Counted from the first letter of the stretch, positions 46,804 through 57,608 are shown. The stretch is 64,000 nt of DNA from Allobrachymonas chironomi DSM 19884 (GCF_000374625.1 NZ_KB894767.1:62001-126000), one strand, 5' to 3'. The notes: generated from the letters alone by a model not told the origin. Made by a program: numbers and translations.

Positions 46804-47526
46804 ATGACTGCCACCCCACCTGCCATCAAACGTGTCCTGCTCAAGCTGTCCGGCGAGGCCCTGATGGGCGATGACGCCTTCGGCATCAATCGCGAAACCA
46901 TCAGCCGCATGGCCGATGAGATCGCCGAAGTGGTGCAGCAGGGGGTGGAGGTTGCCATCGTGATCGGTGGCGGCAATATCTTCCGCGGCATGGCAGGCGG
47001 TGCCGCCGGCATGGATCGCGCCACGGCGGACTACATGGGCATGCTGGCCACGGTGATGAACGCACTGGCACTGGCGGACACGCTGAACCGCTCGGGTACC
47101 ATCGCGCGCGTCATGTCCGCCATCAATATCGACCAGGTGGTCGAGCCCTATGTGCGCCCCAAGGCGCTGCAATACCTGGAAGAAGGCAAGGTGGTGGTGT
47201 TTGCTGCCGGCACCGGCAATCCCTTCTTCACGACCGATACCGCTGCTGCCCTGCGCGGTGCCGAAATCGGTGCCGAAATCGTGCTCAAGGCGACCAAGGT
47301 GGACGGTGTCTACACCGCGGATCCGAAGAAGGATCCTTCCGCCACGCGTTACGACAAGCTGACCTTCGATGAGGCCATCTCGAAGAGTCTGGGTATCATG
47401 GATGCCACTGCCTTTGCGCTGTGCCGTGACCAGAAGCTGCCGATCAAGGTGTTCTCCATCTTCAAGCCCGGTGCGCTCAAACGCGTGGCGATGGGTGAAG
47501 ACGAAGGCACACTGGTATATATTTGA
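46804..47526 (+). CDS. pyrH: Uridylate kinase (UMP kinase)
   Basis: 240-residue amino-acid-kinase-fold enzyme that phosphorylates UMP to UDP, allosterically controlled by GTP and [53 protein letters not shown] and [13 protein letters not shown] are family hallmarks. It starts 110 nt after tsf. Confidence 0.98.
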   Translation: MTATPPAIKRVLLKLSGEALMGDDAFGINRETISRMADEIAEVVQQGVEVAIVIGGGNIFRGMAGGAAGMDRATADYMGMLATVMNALALADTLNRSGTIARVMSAINIDQVVEPYVRPKALQYLEEGKVVVFAAGTGNPFFTTDTAAALRGAEIGAEIVLKATKVDGVYTADPKKDPSATRYDKLTFDEAISKSLGIMDATAFALCRDQKLPIKVFSIFKPGALKRVAMGEDEGTLVYI

Positions 47527-47560
47527 GCACTTGTCCCCGAATCAGATTCCGGAGAGTTCC

Positions 47561-48121
47561 ATGTCCGTAGCCGACATCAAGAAAACCATGCAGACCAAGA
47601 TGGATCAGTCCATCGAGGCATTCAAGAACAACCTGACCCGGATCCGCACCGGTCGTGCCAACCCGGCGCTGCTGGACAGCGTCCAGGTCGAGTACTATGG
47701 CTCCATGGTGCCGCTGAGCCAGGTGGCCAACGTGTCCGCCATTGATGCGCGCACCCTGAGCGTGCAGCCCTGGGAAAAGAACATGGGTGCCAAGATCGAG
47801 AAGGCCATCCGTGAAAGCGACCTGGGCCTGAACCCGGCCTCCATGGGGGACCTGATTCGCGTGCCGATGCCGCCGATGACCGAAGAGCGTCGCAAGGAAA
47901 TGACCAAGCTGGTGCGCCACGAGGGTGAAAGCGCCAAGATCGCCGTGCGCAACCTGCGTCGTGACGCCAACGACGCAGTCAAGAAGCTGGTCAAGGACAA
48001 GGAAATTTCCGAGGATGACCAGAAGCGCTCCGAAGCGGATATCCAGAAGATCACCGACAAGGAAATTGCCACGATCGATCAGTTGGTAGCCGGCAAGGAA
48101 CAGGATATCATGGCTGTTTGA
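47561..48121 (+). CDS. frr: Ribosome recycling factor
   Basis: 186-residue tRNA-mimic protein that splits post-termination ribosomes with [38 protein letters not shown] and [16 protein letters not shown] are conserved. I chose the ATG at 47561 after CCGGAGAG, 34 nt downstream of pyrH. Confidence 0.98.
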   Translation: MSVADIKKTMQTKMDQSIEAFKNNLTRIRTGRANPALLDSVQVEYYGSMVPLSQVANVSAIDARTLSVQPWEKNMGAKIEKAIRESDLGLNPASMGDLIRVPMPPMTEERRKEMTKLVRHEGESAKIAVRNLRRDANDAVKKLVKDKEISEDDQKRSEADIQKITDKEIATIDQLVAGKEQDIMAV

Positions 48122-48126
48122 GCCTA

Positions 48127-48154
48127 GCGCCACCGTGCAAGAGGTGGCGCCACC
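48127..48154 (+). repeat. Inverted repeat between frr and uppS
   Basis: GCGCCACC (48127-48134) and GGTGGCGC (48143-48150) can form an 8-bp stem with an 8-nt loop. GGTGGCGCCACC (48143-48154) is itself a perfect 12-bp palindrome, so two alternative structures share an arm. No T-run follows; it sits just before the weak uppS ribosome site. Confidence 0.5.
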
Positions 48155-48166
48155 GAATCCCGAGAT

Positions 48167-48898
48167 ATGTCGAAACAAGCATCGGAAGCCTTAGTTCCCC
48201 ACCACGTGGCCATCGTGATGGATGGCAATGGTCGCTGGGCCAAGAAACGTTTCATGAACCGGCTGGTTGGGCATCGACAGGGGTTGGAAGCCCTGCGCCT
48301 CTGTATCAGCCAGTGCATGAAGCGCGGCATCGGTGTGCTGACGGTGTTTGCCTTTTCCTCTGAAAACTGGAGCCGCCCACAAGAAGAGGTAAGTGGCTTG
48401 ATGGAGTTGATGGGCAAGGCTTTGACACGTGAAGTCCCCAGGCTGCATGATGCTGGTGTACGCATACATTTGGTCGGTGAGCGCAAGGCGCTTAGCGCTA
48501 GGTTGCGCGAAGGCTTGGAACAGGCAGAGCGTCTGACCCGCGACAACGAGCGCCTGATCCTGAACGTCTGCTTCAATTACGGTGGCCGTTGGGACATTGT
48601 CCAGGCAGCAGCACGCCTGCATGAACAGGGTCTGCCCTTTACCGAAGACAACCTGTCTTCTGCCATGGCCATGAGCCATGTGCCCGATCCGGACCTGATC
48701 ATCCGCACGGGGGGCGAGTACCGCATCAGCAATTTCCTGCTTTGGCAGAGTGCCTACAGCGAACTCTATTTCAGCGATATCCTCTGGCCCGATTTCGATG
48801 CCGCAGCACTGGATGCCGCCATCGAAGACTACGCGCAGCGTGAACGCCGTTTCGGCAAGACCTCAGCCCAGGTGAGCGACCAGGACGACGCATGCTGA
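48167..48898 (+). CDS. uppS: Undecaprenyl diphosphate synthase (cis-prenyltransferase)
   Basis: 243-residue enzyme that condenses eight IPP onto FPP to make the C55 lipid carrier for peptidoglycan. VAIVMDGNGRWAKKR holds the catalytic Asp19. FAFSSENWSRP and DLIIRTGGEYRISNFLLWQ with YSELYF are conserved. It overlaps cdsA by 7 nt. Confidence 0.97.
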   Translation: MSKQASEALVPHHVAIVMDGNGRWAKKRFMNRLVGHRQGLEALRLCISQCMKRGIGVLTVFAFSSENWSRPQEEVSGLMELMGKALTREVPRLHDAGVRIHLVGERKALSARLREGLEQAERLTRDNERLILNVCFNYGGRWDIVQAAARLHEQGLPFTEDNLSSAMAMSHVPDPDLIIRTGGEYRISNFLLWQSAYSELYFSDILWPDFDAAALDAAIEDYAQRERRFGKTSAQVSDQDDAC

Positions 48899-49734
48899 AG
48901 CAGCGCATCATCACCGCCATCATCCTGCTTGTCGTCCTGCTGGGGGCCTTGCTGGCACCCGGCCATCAGGCCTTCAGCCTGCTCATGGCCCTGGCAATCG
49001 CCTGCGCGGCCTGGGAGTGGGCGCGCCTGAGCGGTTTCTCTGGCATGGCGAATATCCTCTGGGCGCTGGTCGCCGTAGCCGGCTGCCTGCTGATGGGCCT
49101 GGCGGGCTGGCAGTTGCAGGCAACGCCGGCTGCCACGGCACTGGTCACGGTGGTCAGCCTGCTCTGGCTGCTGGCCACACCGCTGCTGCTGCGCGCTGGC
49201 GTGCCCGTGTGGCAGCGCATCCCGCGCTGGCTGCGTATCGTTGCCGGCTTGTTGGTACTGTGGGCGGCCTGGCTGGCGATTGTCCAGCTGTTGGCCCAGC
49301 ATGGGCCCTGGTATCTGCTGTCAGCCATGGCACTGGTCTGGGTGGCCGATATTGCCGCCTATTTCTGTGGCCGTGCCTTTGGCAAGCGCAAGCTGGCCCC
49401 CTCCATCAGTCCGGGCAAGAGCTGGGCCGGGGCGGTCGGCGGAGCGCTGTTTGTCCAGCTTTTTGCCCTGCTGTGCGCCTTCTTCACGACGCCGGAGCAG
49501 ACGATTTATGCGGATCTGGCGGCACGCAGCCATCCGGTCGTTATGCTGCTGGCAGTGTTGCTGTTGACCATCATGAGCGTGACGGGTGACCTGGTCGAGT
49601 CCCTGATCAAGCGCAGTGCCGGCCTGAAAGACAGCAGCCAGCTGCTGCCCGGTCATGGTGGCGTACTCGATCGCATTGATGCCTTGCTGCCTGTCATGCC
49701 GATCGCGCTGGCGCTGCTGCTCTGGCTCTCCTGA
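48892..49734 (+). CDS. cdsA: Phosphatidate cytidylyltransferase
   Basis: 280-residue inner-membrane protein with about eight hydrophobic helices. It makes CDP-diacylglycerol from phosphatidic acid and CTP. The C-terminal signature GDLVESLIKRSAGLKDSSQ followed by LLPGHGGVLDRIDAL is diagnostic, and ADIAAYFCGRAFGKRKLAP carries additional conserved residues. Confidence 0.97.
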   Translation: MLKQRIITAIILLVVLLGALLAPGHQAFSLLMALAIACAAWEWARLSGFSGMANILWALVAVAGCLLMGLAGWQLQATPAATALVTVVSLLWLLATPLLLRAGVPVWQRIPRWLRIVAGLLVLWAAWLAIVQLLAQHGPWYLLSAMALVWVADIAAYFCGRAFGKRKLAPSISPGKSWAGAVGGALFVQLFALLCAFFTTPEQTIYADLAARSHPVVMLLAVLLLTIMSVTGDLVESLIKRSAGLKDSSQLLPGHGGVLDRIDALLPVMPIALALLLWLS

Positions 49735-49748
49735 TTTCCGATTTGCGC

Positions 49749-50957
49749 ATGAATGCTTCTTCCCTTGACTGTCTGCAGGTGACCGTGCTGGGAGCCACCG
49801 GCTCGATCGGCACCAGTACGCTGGACGTGATGGCACGTCACCCGGAGCGCTACCAGGTGTTCGCGCTGAGTGCGGCGACCCAGGTGGACAAGATGCTGCA
49901 ACTTTGCAGCACGTATCAGCCGCGTTATGCCGTGATGGCTTCTGAACCCCATGCGCAGGCGCTGCGACAGGCCTGCCGTGAGGCCGGCCTGAAAACGGAG
50001 GTGCTTGCGGGCGAACAGGGCCTGATCGACATCTCCTGCCACCCCGAGGTGGATGCCGTCATGGCCGCCATTGTCGGCGCTGCCGGGCTGGCACCCTGTC
50101 TGGCCGCTGCGCGCGCCGGCAAACGGCTGATGCTGGCCAACAAGGAGGCACTGGTGGTGGGTGGCCAGGTGTTTCTGGAAGCCGTGCAGCAGGGCGGCGC
50201 CACGCTGCTGCCGGTGGACAGTGAGCACTCGGCCATTTTCCAGGCGCTGCCCGAAGACCCGGCCAGCTGGTCGCAGCGTGTCGACAAGATTATCCTGACG
50301 GCTTCAGGCGGTCCGTTTCGCATGGCGGATCCGGCCAGCCTGTGCCAGGTGACACCAGAGCAGGCTTGTGCCCATCCGAACTGGAGCATGGGGCGCAAGA
50401 TTTCGGTCGATTCCGCCACCATGATGAACAAGGCGCTCGAAGTGATCGAGGCGCACTACCTGTTCGGCATGCCGCCAGAGCGCATGGGGGTGGTGATTCA
50501 CCCGCAGAGCATCATCCACTCCATGGTGCAGTTCCATGACGCCTCCATCGTGGCACAAATGGGTACGCCGGACATGCGCGTACCGATTGCCTATGCCTTG
50601 TCCTGGCCGCAGCGCATTGCCAGTGGTGCTGCCACACTGGACTTTTCCAGTCTGGGCGCGATGACCTTCGAATCGGTCGATGCCCATGGCCATCCGGAAC
50701 GTTTTCCTTCCCTGCCGCTGGTCTGGCAGGTGTTGCGGGCGCAACCGGGCAGCACGGCAGTGCTCAATGCGGCCAACGAGGTGGCTGTGGCCAGCTTTCT
50801 CGACGGTCGCATCCGCTTTGACCAGATTCACCGGATCAACGCCGATACCCTGGCGCAAACCAGCTTCCGCAGTCCGGCCTGCCTGGAAGATCTGCTGGAA
50901 CTGGACCGTTCCTGCCGCGAACGGGCGCAAGCCCTGGTCGGGGCGCTGCAGCCATGA
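49749..50957 (+). CDS. dxr: 1-deoxy-D-xylulose 5-phosphate reductoisomerase
   Basis: 402-residue NADPH enzyme of the MEP isoprenoid pathway that converts DXP to MEP. NADPH site LGATGSIGTSTLDVM. The metal and substrate region has LPVDSEHSAIFQ, LTASGGPFR, HPNWSMGRKISVDSATMMNK and VVIHPQSIIHSMVQF. I chose the ATG at 49749, 14 nt after cdsA. Its product supplies the isoprenoid units used by uppS. Confidence 0.97.
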   Translation: MNASSLDCLQVTVLGATGSIGTSTLDVMARHPERYQVFALSAATQVDKMLQLCSTYQPRYAVMASEPHAQALRQACREAGLKTEVLAGEQGLIDISCHPEVDAVMAAIVGAAGLAPCLAAARAGKRLMLANKEALVVGGQVFLEAVQQGGATLLPVDSEHSAIFQALPEDPASWSQRVDKIILTASGGPFRMADPASLCQVTPEQACAHPNWSMGRKISVDSATMMNKALEVIEAHYLFGMPPERMGVVIHPQSIIHSMVQFHDASIVAQMGTPDMRVPIAYALSWPQRIASGAATLDFSSLGAMTFESVDAHGHPERFPSLPLVWQVLRAQPGSTAVLNAANEVAVASFLDGRIRFDQIHRINADTLAQTSFRSPACLEDLLELDRSCRERAQALVGALQP

Positions 50958-52306
50958 CCACGCTGCTGGCCTTCCTGGTCACGCTGGGAGTGCTGATTAC
51001 CATTCACGAATACGGCCATTACCGGGTGGCACGAGCTTGCGGCGTCAAGGTCCTGAAGTTTTCTGTCGGCTTCGGCAAGACCCTCTGGAGCCGCACGGAT
51101 CGCCACGGCACTGAGTTTGCCGTTTCCTGGCTGCCGCTGGGGGGCTATGTGCGCATGCTGGACGAGCGCGAAGCGCCCGTGCCCGAAGCGCTGCGTGCGC
51201 AGGCCTTCAACACCCAGCCGGTCAGCCGCCGCATGGCGATCGTGGCTGCCGGCCCGGCGGCCAATCTGCTGCTGGCAGTGCTGCTGTATGCCGGTATCGC
51301 CTGGAACGGCATGCAGGAGTTCGCTCCGGTGATTGCCCAGCCGCCAGCCGGCAGCATCGCCGAACAGGCGGGGCTGCACAGCGGGCAACAGATCGTCTCG
51401 GCACAGGTGGGCAGCGCTGCCGAGGCCGAGCCGGTACTGTCACTGCAGCGCCTGCAGTGGACCGTGCTGCAGGCTGCCATGGATGAACAGGATGTCCAGT
51501 TGCAGGTACGTGAGCAGCAGGGCGGAGACACGCGGACGCTGATCCTGCCCCTGGCCGAAGCAGGTCTGGGCAAGGCAGAGCCGCAAGATCTGCAGCGCAT
51601 TGGCCTGGGTGCTCCCTGGATGGCTCCGGTGGTTGGAGAAATCGTGCCTGGCAAGGCTGCAGAGCGCGCCGGACTGCGACAGGGGGATACTGTCCTGTCG
51701 GTGGATGACACGCGTATCCGGGATGCCATGCAGTTGCGCATGCTGATCCGGGACAACGCTGCGGGACAGGTACAGCGCTGGCAGCTGCGCCGTGACGACC
51801 AGCTGCTGGAAATCGAACTGAGTCCGGACAGCACACTGGACGGCGAGCAGCGCGTGGGGCAGATCGGTGCCTATCTGGGCGCGCCGCCAGCCATCAGCAC
51901 GATCCGGCTGGGTCCGCTGGAGGGACTGGCCTATGGCATCGAGCGTACCTGGGATGTCTCGCTGTTCAGCCTGCGCATGATGGGGCGCATGATCACCGGC
52001 CAGGCCTCGCTGCAGAACATCAGCGGGCCGTTGAGCATCGCCGAGTTTGCCGGCCGCTCGGCACAGGCCGGAATCACCAGTTTCCTGGGCTTTCTGGCAT
52101 TGGTCAGTGTCAGTCTGGGTGTACTCAATTTGTTGCCTGTTCCCATGCTGGATGGCGGACACCTGATGTATTATCTCTGGGAATCTGTTACCGGCAAGCC
52201 GGTGTCCGAGGCGTGGATCATGCGTTTGCAGCAAGCAGGCATGCTGCTGCTCCTCGGCCTGATGGGCCTGGCCCTGTTCAATGACCTGTCCCGCTGGATG
52301 ACCTGA
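50954..52306 (+). CDS. rseP: RIP-family site-2 zinc metalloprotease
   Basis: 450-residue intramembrane protease. The zinc site HEYGH is at 18-22 in the first helix and the third ligand region is LNLLPVPMLDGGHL near the C-terminus. Two PDZ-like domains lie between, one including PGKAAERAGLRQGDTVLSVD. By family it cleaves the anti-sigma factor RseA and signal peptide remnants, linking it to the envelope genes around it. It overlaps dxr by 4 nt. Confidence 0.96.
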   Translation: MTTLLAFLVTLGVLITIHEYGHYRVARACGVKVLKFSVGFGKTLWSRTDRHGTEFAVSWLPLGGYVRMLDEREAPVPEALRAQAFNTQPVSRRMAIVAAGPAANLLLAVLLYAGIAWNGMQEFAPVIAQPPAGSIAEQAGLHSGQQIVSAQVGSAAEAEPVLSLQRLQWTVLQAAMDEQDVQLQVREQQGGDTRTLILPLAEAGLGKAEPQDLQRIGLGAPWMAPVVGEIVPGKAAERAGLRQGDTVLSVDDTRIRDAMQLRMLIRDNAAGQVQRWQLRRDDQLLEIELSPDSTLDGEQRVGQIGAYLGAPPAISTIRLGPLEGLAYGIERTWDVSLFSLRMMGRMITGQASLQNISGPLSIAEFAGRSAQAGITSFLGFLALVSVSLGVLNLLPVPMLDGGHLMYYLWESVTGKPVSEAWIMRLQQAGMLLLLGLMGLALFNDLSRWMT

Positions 52307-52351
52307 GGCCACACCTTGGCCAGCGATGTAGTACCGTACCTGACGAATTCC

Positions 52352-54697
52352 ATGAAGCGACACTCCCTTCCTTTCCGCCGCACGGCTGCCGCCGCTGTTG
52401 CCAGCCTTGCCTTTGTCTCTCATGCCGCCTGGGCGGTTGATCCTTTTGTCGTCCAGGACATCAAGGTGCAGGGACTGCAGCGTGTCGATGCCGGCACGGT
52501 GTTCTCCTCCATGCCGGTGCGCATCGGCGAATCCTACGACGATGACAAGGGCGCAGCGACCATCCGCTCCCTGTACGAGCTGGGCCTGTTCAACGATGTG
52601 CAGGTGCAGACCCAGGGGCGCGACGTGATCGTGGTGGTGACCGAGCGTCCGACCATCAATACCATTGATGTCAGCTCGGCGAAGCAGTTCGACAAGAACA
52701 CCGTGCTGGCGGCGCTGGCTGCCAGCGGCTTTGCTTCCGGCCAGCCCTACAGCAAGGCGGTAGAAGACCAGGCGATCCAGGACCTGAAGCGCATGTACCT
52801 GAGCCGTGGCTACTACAACCTGGATGTCGAAACCACCATGACGCCCATGGAGCGCAACCAGGTCAACGTCACGCTCAGCGTCCAGGAAGGCCCTTCGGCG
52901 CGCATCGATAGCATCAATTTCGTTGGCAACGAGGCTTTCAGCGATTCCACCCTGAAAGGCCAGATGCAGCTGGATACCGGCAACTGGATGTCCTGGTACA
53001 CCAAGTCCGACCGCTATGCGTCCGACCGCCTCAACCAGGACGTGGAAGCCGTCACGCGCTTCTACAAGAACCGTGGCTACCTCGAATTCAAGGTGGACTC
53101 CACCCAGGTGGCCCTGACGCCTGACAAGACCGGCATCAACATCACCATGAATGTGACCGAGGGTCCGCGCTATGTGGTGTCCGGCGTGTCGCTGGCAGGG
53201 GACTACCTGCAGCGCGAGAACGAATTCCAGTCGCTGGTCAAGATCAAGCCGGGCGAAGCCTACAAGATTGACGATGTGGACGCCACCGTGCAGGCGATGG
53301 AAAACCATTTCGGCAACTACGGCTACGCTTTCGCCAAGGTCAATGCAGTGCCGCAGGTCGACCGCGAGCGCCAGCAGGTGGCCCTGATGCTGGAAGCTGT
53401 GCCCAGTGACCGTGCCTATGTGCGCAACATCAACATTTCCGGCAACGCCCGCACGCGTGACGAAGTCATCCGCCGTGAACTGCGCCAATACGAATCGTCC
53501 TGGTACAACTCCGACAAGATCCAGACCTCGCGTGCTCGGGTGGACCGCCTGGGCTATTTCACCGATGTGCAGGTCAGCACCCAGCCGGTACCGGGTACCA
53601 GTGATCAGGCGGACCTGAATGTCAACGTGAAGGAGGCACACACCGGCTCGCTGCAGCTGGGTCTGGGCTACTCCACCTCTGACAGCGTCTCCTTCCTGGT
53701 GGGCGTGTCACAGGACAACATCTTCGGTTCCGGCCAGTCGCTGGCATTCGAGGCCTCCAACAGCGAATACAACCGCACCTTCTCGCTGCGTTCCACCGAT
53801 CCCTATTTCACCAGGAACGGTGTGTCCCGCAGCTTTGGCCTGAGCTACAGTGATATCGAGCCGTACGAGGCCCAGAGCGGCAACTATTACGACTACAAGA
53901 TGCAGTACGCGAATGCCAACATGAATTTCGGCATTCCGTTCACCGAGAACGATACGGTGTACTTTGGTGCCGGTTTCGAACAGTACAAGGTCAAGCAGCA
54001 GAACCGTGCGCTGCCGAAGGAATACCAGGATTTCCAGAAGGAATATGGCGGCAATTCCGCATACGGTATTCCGCTGACGGTGGGCTGGTCGCGTGACCAC
54101 CGTGACAGTGCACTGGCCCCGTCTTCGGGCAGCTACCATCGCCTGTTCGGAGCCGTCAGTCCGGCCGGTGACTTGAAGTACGCCCTGGCAACCTATCGCT
54201 ACCAGTACTTCTACCCGATCTCCAGGAAGTACACCTTTGCTCTGAATACGGACCTGGCCTACGGCAAGGGCTTCGGCGGCAAGAGCTTCCCGATCTTCAA
54301 GAACTTCTATGCCGGCGGTCTGAGTTCGGTGCGCGGTTTTGAGCAGAGTTCGCTGGGGCCCAGGAACACGGACCTGAATGGGGATACCTACTCTATCGGC
54401 GGCTCCAAGAAATTCAACGTGAACATGGAAGTGGTGGCTCCGTTCCCGGGGGCCGGCACCGACAAGACGCTGCGCATGTTCGGCTTCATGGATGTGGGTA
54501 ACGTCTATGCCGATGACAGCTCGGTCTACGATCAGCCGCAAAACAAGGATGCCAAGAGCCTGCGCGCTTCCGCCGGTGTCGGTATCCGCTGGATTTCGCC
54601 CATGGGTCCGCTGAGCCTGGCTTTCGGCTGGCCGCTGAAGAAGTACGAGGGTGATAAACTCGAAAAAGTCCAATTCCAGATCGGTACGCAATTCTGA
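52352..54697 (+). CDS. bamA: Outer-membrane protein assembly factor BamA
   Basis: 781-residue core of the BAM complex that inserts beta-barrel proteins. A 28-residue signal peptide ends in AWA. Five POTRA domains follow (about 30-430), starting FVVQDIKVQGLQRVDAGTVF. The C-terminal 16-strand barrel has RGFEQSSLGP and ends in Phe as expected. I chose the ATG at 52352; a TTG 36 nt upstream is in frame. Skp follows with a TGATG overlap. Confidence 0.98.
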   Translation: MKRHSLPFRRTAAAAVASLAFVSHAAWAVDPFVVQDIKVQGLQRVDAGTVFSSMPVRIGESYDDDKGAATIRSLYELGLFNDVQVQTQGRDVIVVVTERPTINTIDVSSAKQFDKNTVLAALAASGFASGQPYSKAVEDQAIQDLKRMYLSRGYYNLDVETTMTPMERNQVNVTLSVQEGPSARIDSINFVGNEAFSDSTLKGQMQLDTGNWMSWYTKSDRYASDRLNQDVEAVTRFYKNRGYLEFKVDSTQVALTPDKTGINITMNVTEGPRYVVSGVSLAGDYLQRENEFQSLVKIKPGEAYKIDDVDATVQAMENHFGNYGYAFAKVNAVPQVDRERQQVALMLEAVPSDRAYVRNINISGNARTRDEVIRRELRQYESSWYNSDKIQTSRARVDRLGYFTDVQVSTQPVPGTSDQADLNVNVKEAHTGSLQLGLGYSTSDSVSFLVGVSQDNIFGSGQSLAFEASNSEYNRTFSLRSTDPYFTRNGVSRSFGLSYSDIEPYEAQSGNYYDYKMQYANANMNFGIPFTENDTVYFGAGFEQYKVKQQNRALPKEYQDFQKEYGGNSAYGIPLTVGWSRDHRDSALAPSSGSYHRLFGAVSPAGDLKYALATYRYQYFYPISRKYTFALNTDLAYGKGFGGKSFPIFKNFYAGGLSSVRGFEQSSLGPRNTDLNGDTYSIGGSKKFNVNMEVVAPFPGAGTDKTLRMFGFMDVGNVYADDSSVYDQPQNKDAKSLRASAGVGIRWISPMGPLSLAFGWPLKKYEGDKLEKVQFQIGTQF

Positions 54698-55257
54698 TGA
54701 ACAAGATCCGCCCATACCTGATGCAAGCAGCGGCTACGCTGCTGACCTGTGCGGCAGTTGCAGCACCGCTTGCGGTGCAGGCACAGACTGCCGTGGCGAC
54801 CACCCTGTCGGCGCAGCCGCTGACGGGCCGTATCGGCTTTGTGAACACCGATCGCCTGTTCAGCGAGACGCGTGCTGCCGTCGAGTCGCAGAACAAGCTC
54901 AAGCGCGAATTTTCCTCGCGTGAGCATCAACTGACCAATCTTGGCGAGCGCCTGCAGAAGGCGGTCAACAAGTTCGAGCGTGACCAGGCCGACTTGTCGG
55001 AAGCGCAGGCCAGCGAGCGTCGTCGCGAGCTGGTTGCCATGGACAACGAGTTTCAGCAGAAGCGCCAGGAGTTCCAGGAAGACCTGAACAACCGCAAGGC
55101 GGAAGAAATGCAGGCCCTGCTGGAGCGTGCCAACCGTGCCGTGATCCGGATTGCGGCGCAGGATGGCTACGATGTGATCCTGCAGGAAGTGGTGTTCATC
55201 AAGCCGCAACTGAACATCACCGACAAGGTGATTGCCGAACTCGACGCGGGCCGGTAA
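54697..55257 (+). CDS. skp: OmpH/Skp periplasmic chaperone
   Basis: 186-residue periplasmic holdase for unfolded outer-membrane proteins. A cleavable signal peptide spans about residues 1-28. RIGFVNTDRLFSET is the conserved start of the body, followed by a long Glu/Lys/Gln-rich helical hairpin (about 65-140) that forms the tentacles. It acts just upstream of BamA in the same pathway. Confidence 0.93.
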   Translation: MNKIRPYLMQAAATLLTCAAVAAPLAVQAQTAVATTLSAQPLTGRIGFVNTDRLFSETRAAVESQNKLKREFSSREHQLTNLGERLQKAVNKFERDQADLSEAQASERRRELVAMDNEFQQKRQEFQEDLNNRKAEEMQALLERANRAVIRIAAQDGYDVILQEVVFIKPQLNITDKVIAELDAGR

Positions 55258-55322
55258 GCGGGCTGCTGCTGGCTCCCGACAGGGCACCAGCAGGTGCCCT
55301 TTTTTGATTGAAAGGCGAACGT

Positions 55323-56330
55323 ATGGACAAGCAGGTGACGGTGGCACGGATCGTGGAAGCGCTGCAATCCCATGGTGGTGAGCTGCATGGTGACGGTAGT
55401 ATCAGCGTCCAGGCACTGGCCGCCCTGGAGCATGCCCGGCACGGCAGCCTGAGTTTCGTCAACGGCCCACGCTATGCGGCGCAGATGGAGCAGTCGCAGG
55501 CATCCTGCCTGATCGTGCCGCCGGCCATGCTTGATGCCGCGCGCCGCGAGGGCAGGGCGTGTATCGTGACCGCCAACCCCTATGCCTACTATGCGCGCGT
55601 GACGCAGTGGTGGAAGCAGCACATGCTGCCGCAGCCCGATTACCGCATTCACCCGTCTGCCGTCGTGCATCCCGGGGCAGAGGTGCATCCGGATGCCATC
55701 ATCGGTCCGCTGTGCGTGGTCGAGCGCGGGGCGCGTATCGGTGCCGGCAGCTGGCTCAAGTCGCGTGTCACCATCAGCGAAGACTGCAGCGTGGGTGCGC
55801 GCTGCATTTTGCATCCTGGCGTGGTGATCGGTGCCGATGGCTTTGGGTTTGCCCACGAAAACGGCCAGTGGGTCAAGATCGAGCAGCTGGGTGCGGTGCG
55901 CATCGGGGACGATGTGGAAATTGGTGCCAATACCTGTATCGACCGTGGTGCGCTGGATGACACCGTGATCGGCAATGGCGTCAAGATGGATAACCTGATC
56001 ATGATTGCGCACAACGTGCAGATCGGCGAGCATACCGCCATGGCGGCCAATACCGGCGTGGCTGGCAGCGCCCGCATCGGCGCACACTGCACGATTGGCG
56101 GCGCTGCCAATATTGCCGGCCATCTGACGATTGCCGATGGCATCCATATCACGGCAACGTCCATGGTCACGCGCTCGCTGCGCAAGCAGGGCGCCTACAC
56201 CGGATTCTTCCCGCTGGACGATAATGCCACCTGGGAGAAGAATGCCGCTGCCGTCAAGAGCCTGCACAAGCTGCGTGACCGTGTACGCGCCCTCGAACAA
56301 CAACTTTCCGATAACAAGACACCATCATGA
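55323..56330 (+). CDS. lpxD: UDP-3-O-(3-hydroxyacyl)glucosamine N-acyltransferase
   Basis: 335-residue left-handed beta-helix enzyme, third step of lipid A synthesis. The N-terminal uridine-binding domain (about 1-100) contains [13 protein letters not shown]. Hexapeptide repeats start near [17 protein letters not shown], and the catalytic His is in [16 protein letters not shown]-terminal helix follows. I chose the ATG at 55323 after AAAGGCGAACGT. It overlaps fabZ by 4 nt. Confidence 0.97.
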   Translation: MDKQVTVARIVEALQSHGGELHGDGSISVQALAALEHARHGSLSFVNGPRYAAQMEQSQASCLIVPPAMLDAARREGRACIVTANPYAYYARVTQWWKQHMLPQPDYRIHPSAVVHPGAEVHPDAIIGPLCVVERGARIGAGSWLKSRVTISEDCSVGARCILHPGVVIGADGFGFAHENGQWVKIEQLGAVRIGDDVEIGANTCIDRGALDDTVIGNGVKMDNLIMIAHNVQIGEHTAMAANTGVAGSARIGAHCTIGGAANIAGHLTIADGIHITATSMVTRSLRKQGAYTGFFPLDDNATWEKNAAAVKSLHKLRDRVRALEQQLSDNKTPS

Positions 56331-56782
56331 CTGCTGCTGCCATCGACATCCACCAGATCATCAAGCGCCTGCCCCACCGTTACCCGATCCTGCTGGTGGA
56401 TCGCGTGCTGGAGGTGGAGGGATCCACCCGCATCAAGGCGATCAAGAACGTCACCATCAACGAGCCGTTCTTCGTGGGCCATTTTCCCAGCCGGCCGGTG
56501 ATGCCGGGCGTGCTGATCCTGGAAGCCATGGCACAGGCTTCGGCGCTGCTGCTGCTGCCGCCGGACAGCAACAAGCTGGATCCGGATGTGGTCTACTATT
56601 TTGTCGGTATCGACAATGCCCGTTTCAAGCGTCCGGTGGAGCCGGGCGACCAGCTGGTGATGGAATGCACCGCCGAGCGTTCGCGTGGCGGCATCTACAA
56701 GTTCCATGCCGTGGCCCGTGTCGACGGTGAACTCGCCTGCGAAGCCGATCTGATGTGTACGGTACGCCGTATCGAAGCCTGA
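56327..56782 (+). CDS. fabZ: 3-hydroxyacyl-[ACP] dehydratase
   Basis: 151-residue hot-dog-fold enzyme that dehydrates 3-hydroxyacyl-ACP in fatty acid elongation. The catalytic pair is His52 ([11 protein letters not shown]) and Glu66 ([10 protein letters not shown]). [13 protein letters not shown] is the family start motif. It lies among lipid A genes because both compete for hydroxymyristoyl-ACP. Confidence 0.98.
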   Translation: MTAAAIDIHQIIKRLPHRYPILLVDRVLEVEGSTRIKAIKNVTINEPFFVGHFPSRPVMPGVLILEAMAQASALLLLPPDSNKLDPDVVYYFVGIDNARFKRPVEPGDQLVMECTAERSRGGIYKFHAVARVDGELACEADLMCTVRRIEA

Positions 56783-56796
56783 TTGCGGGAGACAGC

Positions 56797-57585
56797 ATGG
56801 CACTGATCCATCCTACCGCCCTGATCGATCCTGCTGCGCAGCTGGCCGCCGATGTCGAGGTGGGTCCGTTTGCCATGGTGGGGCCGCATGTGCAGATCGG
56901 TGCCCGTACCCGTATTGGTGCCCATTGCGTGATCGACGGCCACACCACGATCGGCGAGGACAACGTCTTCCATCCGCACAGCACGATCGGCGGTCCGCCG
57001 CAGGACAAGAAATACGCCGGTGAACCGACGCGCCTCGAGATCGGCCATCGCAACACGGTGCGCGAATACTGCACCTTCAACACCGGCACGGCGCAGGATG
57101 TGGGCGTGACCCGCATTGGCGATGACAACTGGATCATGGCCTATGTGCATATCGCGCATGATGTGCAACTGGCCAACAAGACCATCCTGGCCAACAATGC
57201 CACGCTCGCCGGGCACGTGCATGTGGGTGACTGGGTCATCATCGGCGGCCTGACCGGGGTGCACCAGTTCGTCAAGATCGGTGCCCATGCCATGATCGGC
57301 TTTGCCTCCGCGATCAACCAGGACGTGCCTCCCTTCATCATGGCCGATGGCAATCCGCCGTCGGCGCGTGGTTTCAATATCGAAGGCTTGCGCCGCCGCG
57401 GCTTCGGCCCCGAGCGCATTGCCGCTGTCAAGGCGATGTACCGCCAGATCTATCGCAATGGCCTGACGCTGGAGCAGGCGCGCGAAGCTATTGACACCCT
57501 GGCGCAGGAGCATCCCGAAGCGCAGCAGGACGTGGCCATGATGCAGGCCTTTCTGCAGGGTTCCACGCGCGGCATCACGCGCTGA
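56797..57585 (+). CDS. lpxA: UDP-N-acetylglucosamine O-acyltransferase
   Basis: 262-residue trimeric left-handed beta-helix enzyme, first step of lipid A synthesis. Hexapeptide repeats begin [20 protein letters not shown]. The catalytic His lies in [28 protein letters not shown] and [13 protein letters not shown] are conserved, followed by a helical C-terminal domain. It starts 14 nt after fabZ behind GGGAGACAGC. Confidence 0.97.
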   Translation: MALIHPTALIDPAAQLAADVEVGPFAMVGPHVQIGARTRIGAHCVIDGHTTIGEDNVFHPHSTIGGPPQDKKYAGEPTRLEIGHRNTVREYCTFNTGTAQDVGVTRIGDDNWIMAYVHIAHDVQLANKTILANNATLAGHVHVGDWVIIGGLTGVHQFVKIGAHAMIGFASAINQDVPPFIMADGNPPSARGFNIEGLRRRGFGPERIAAVKAMYRQIYRNGLTLEQAREAIDTLAQEHPEAQQDVAMMQAFLQGSTRGITR

Positions 57586-57608
57586 TTCCGGGCAAGGAGA
57601 CAGGGCGG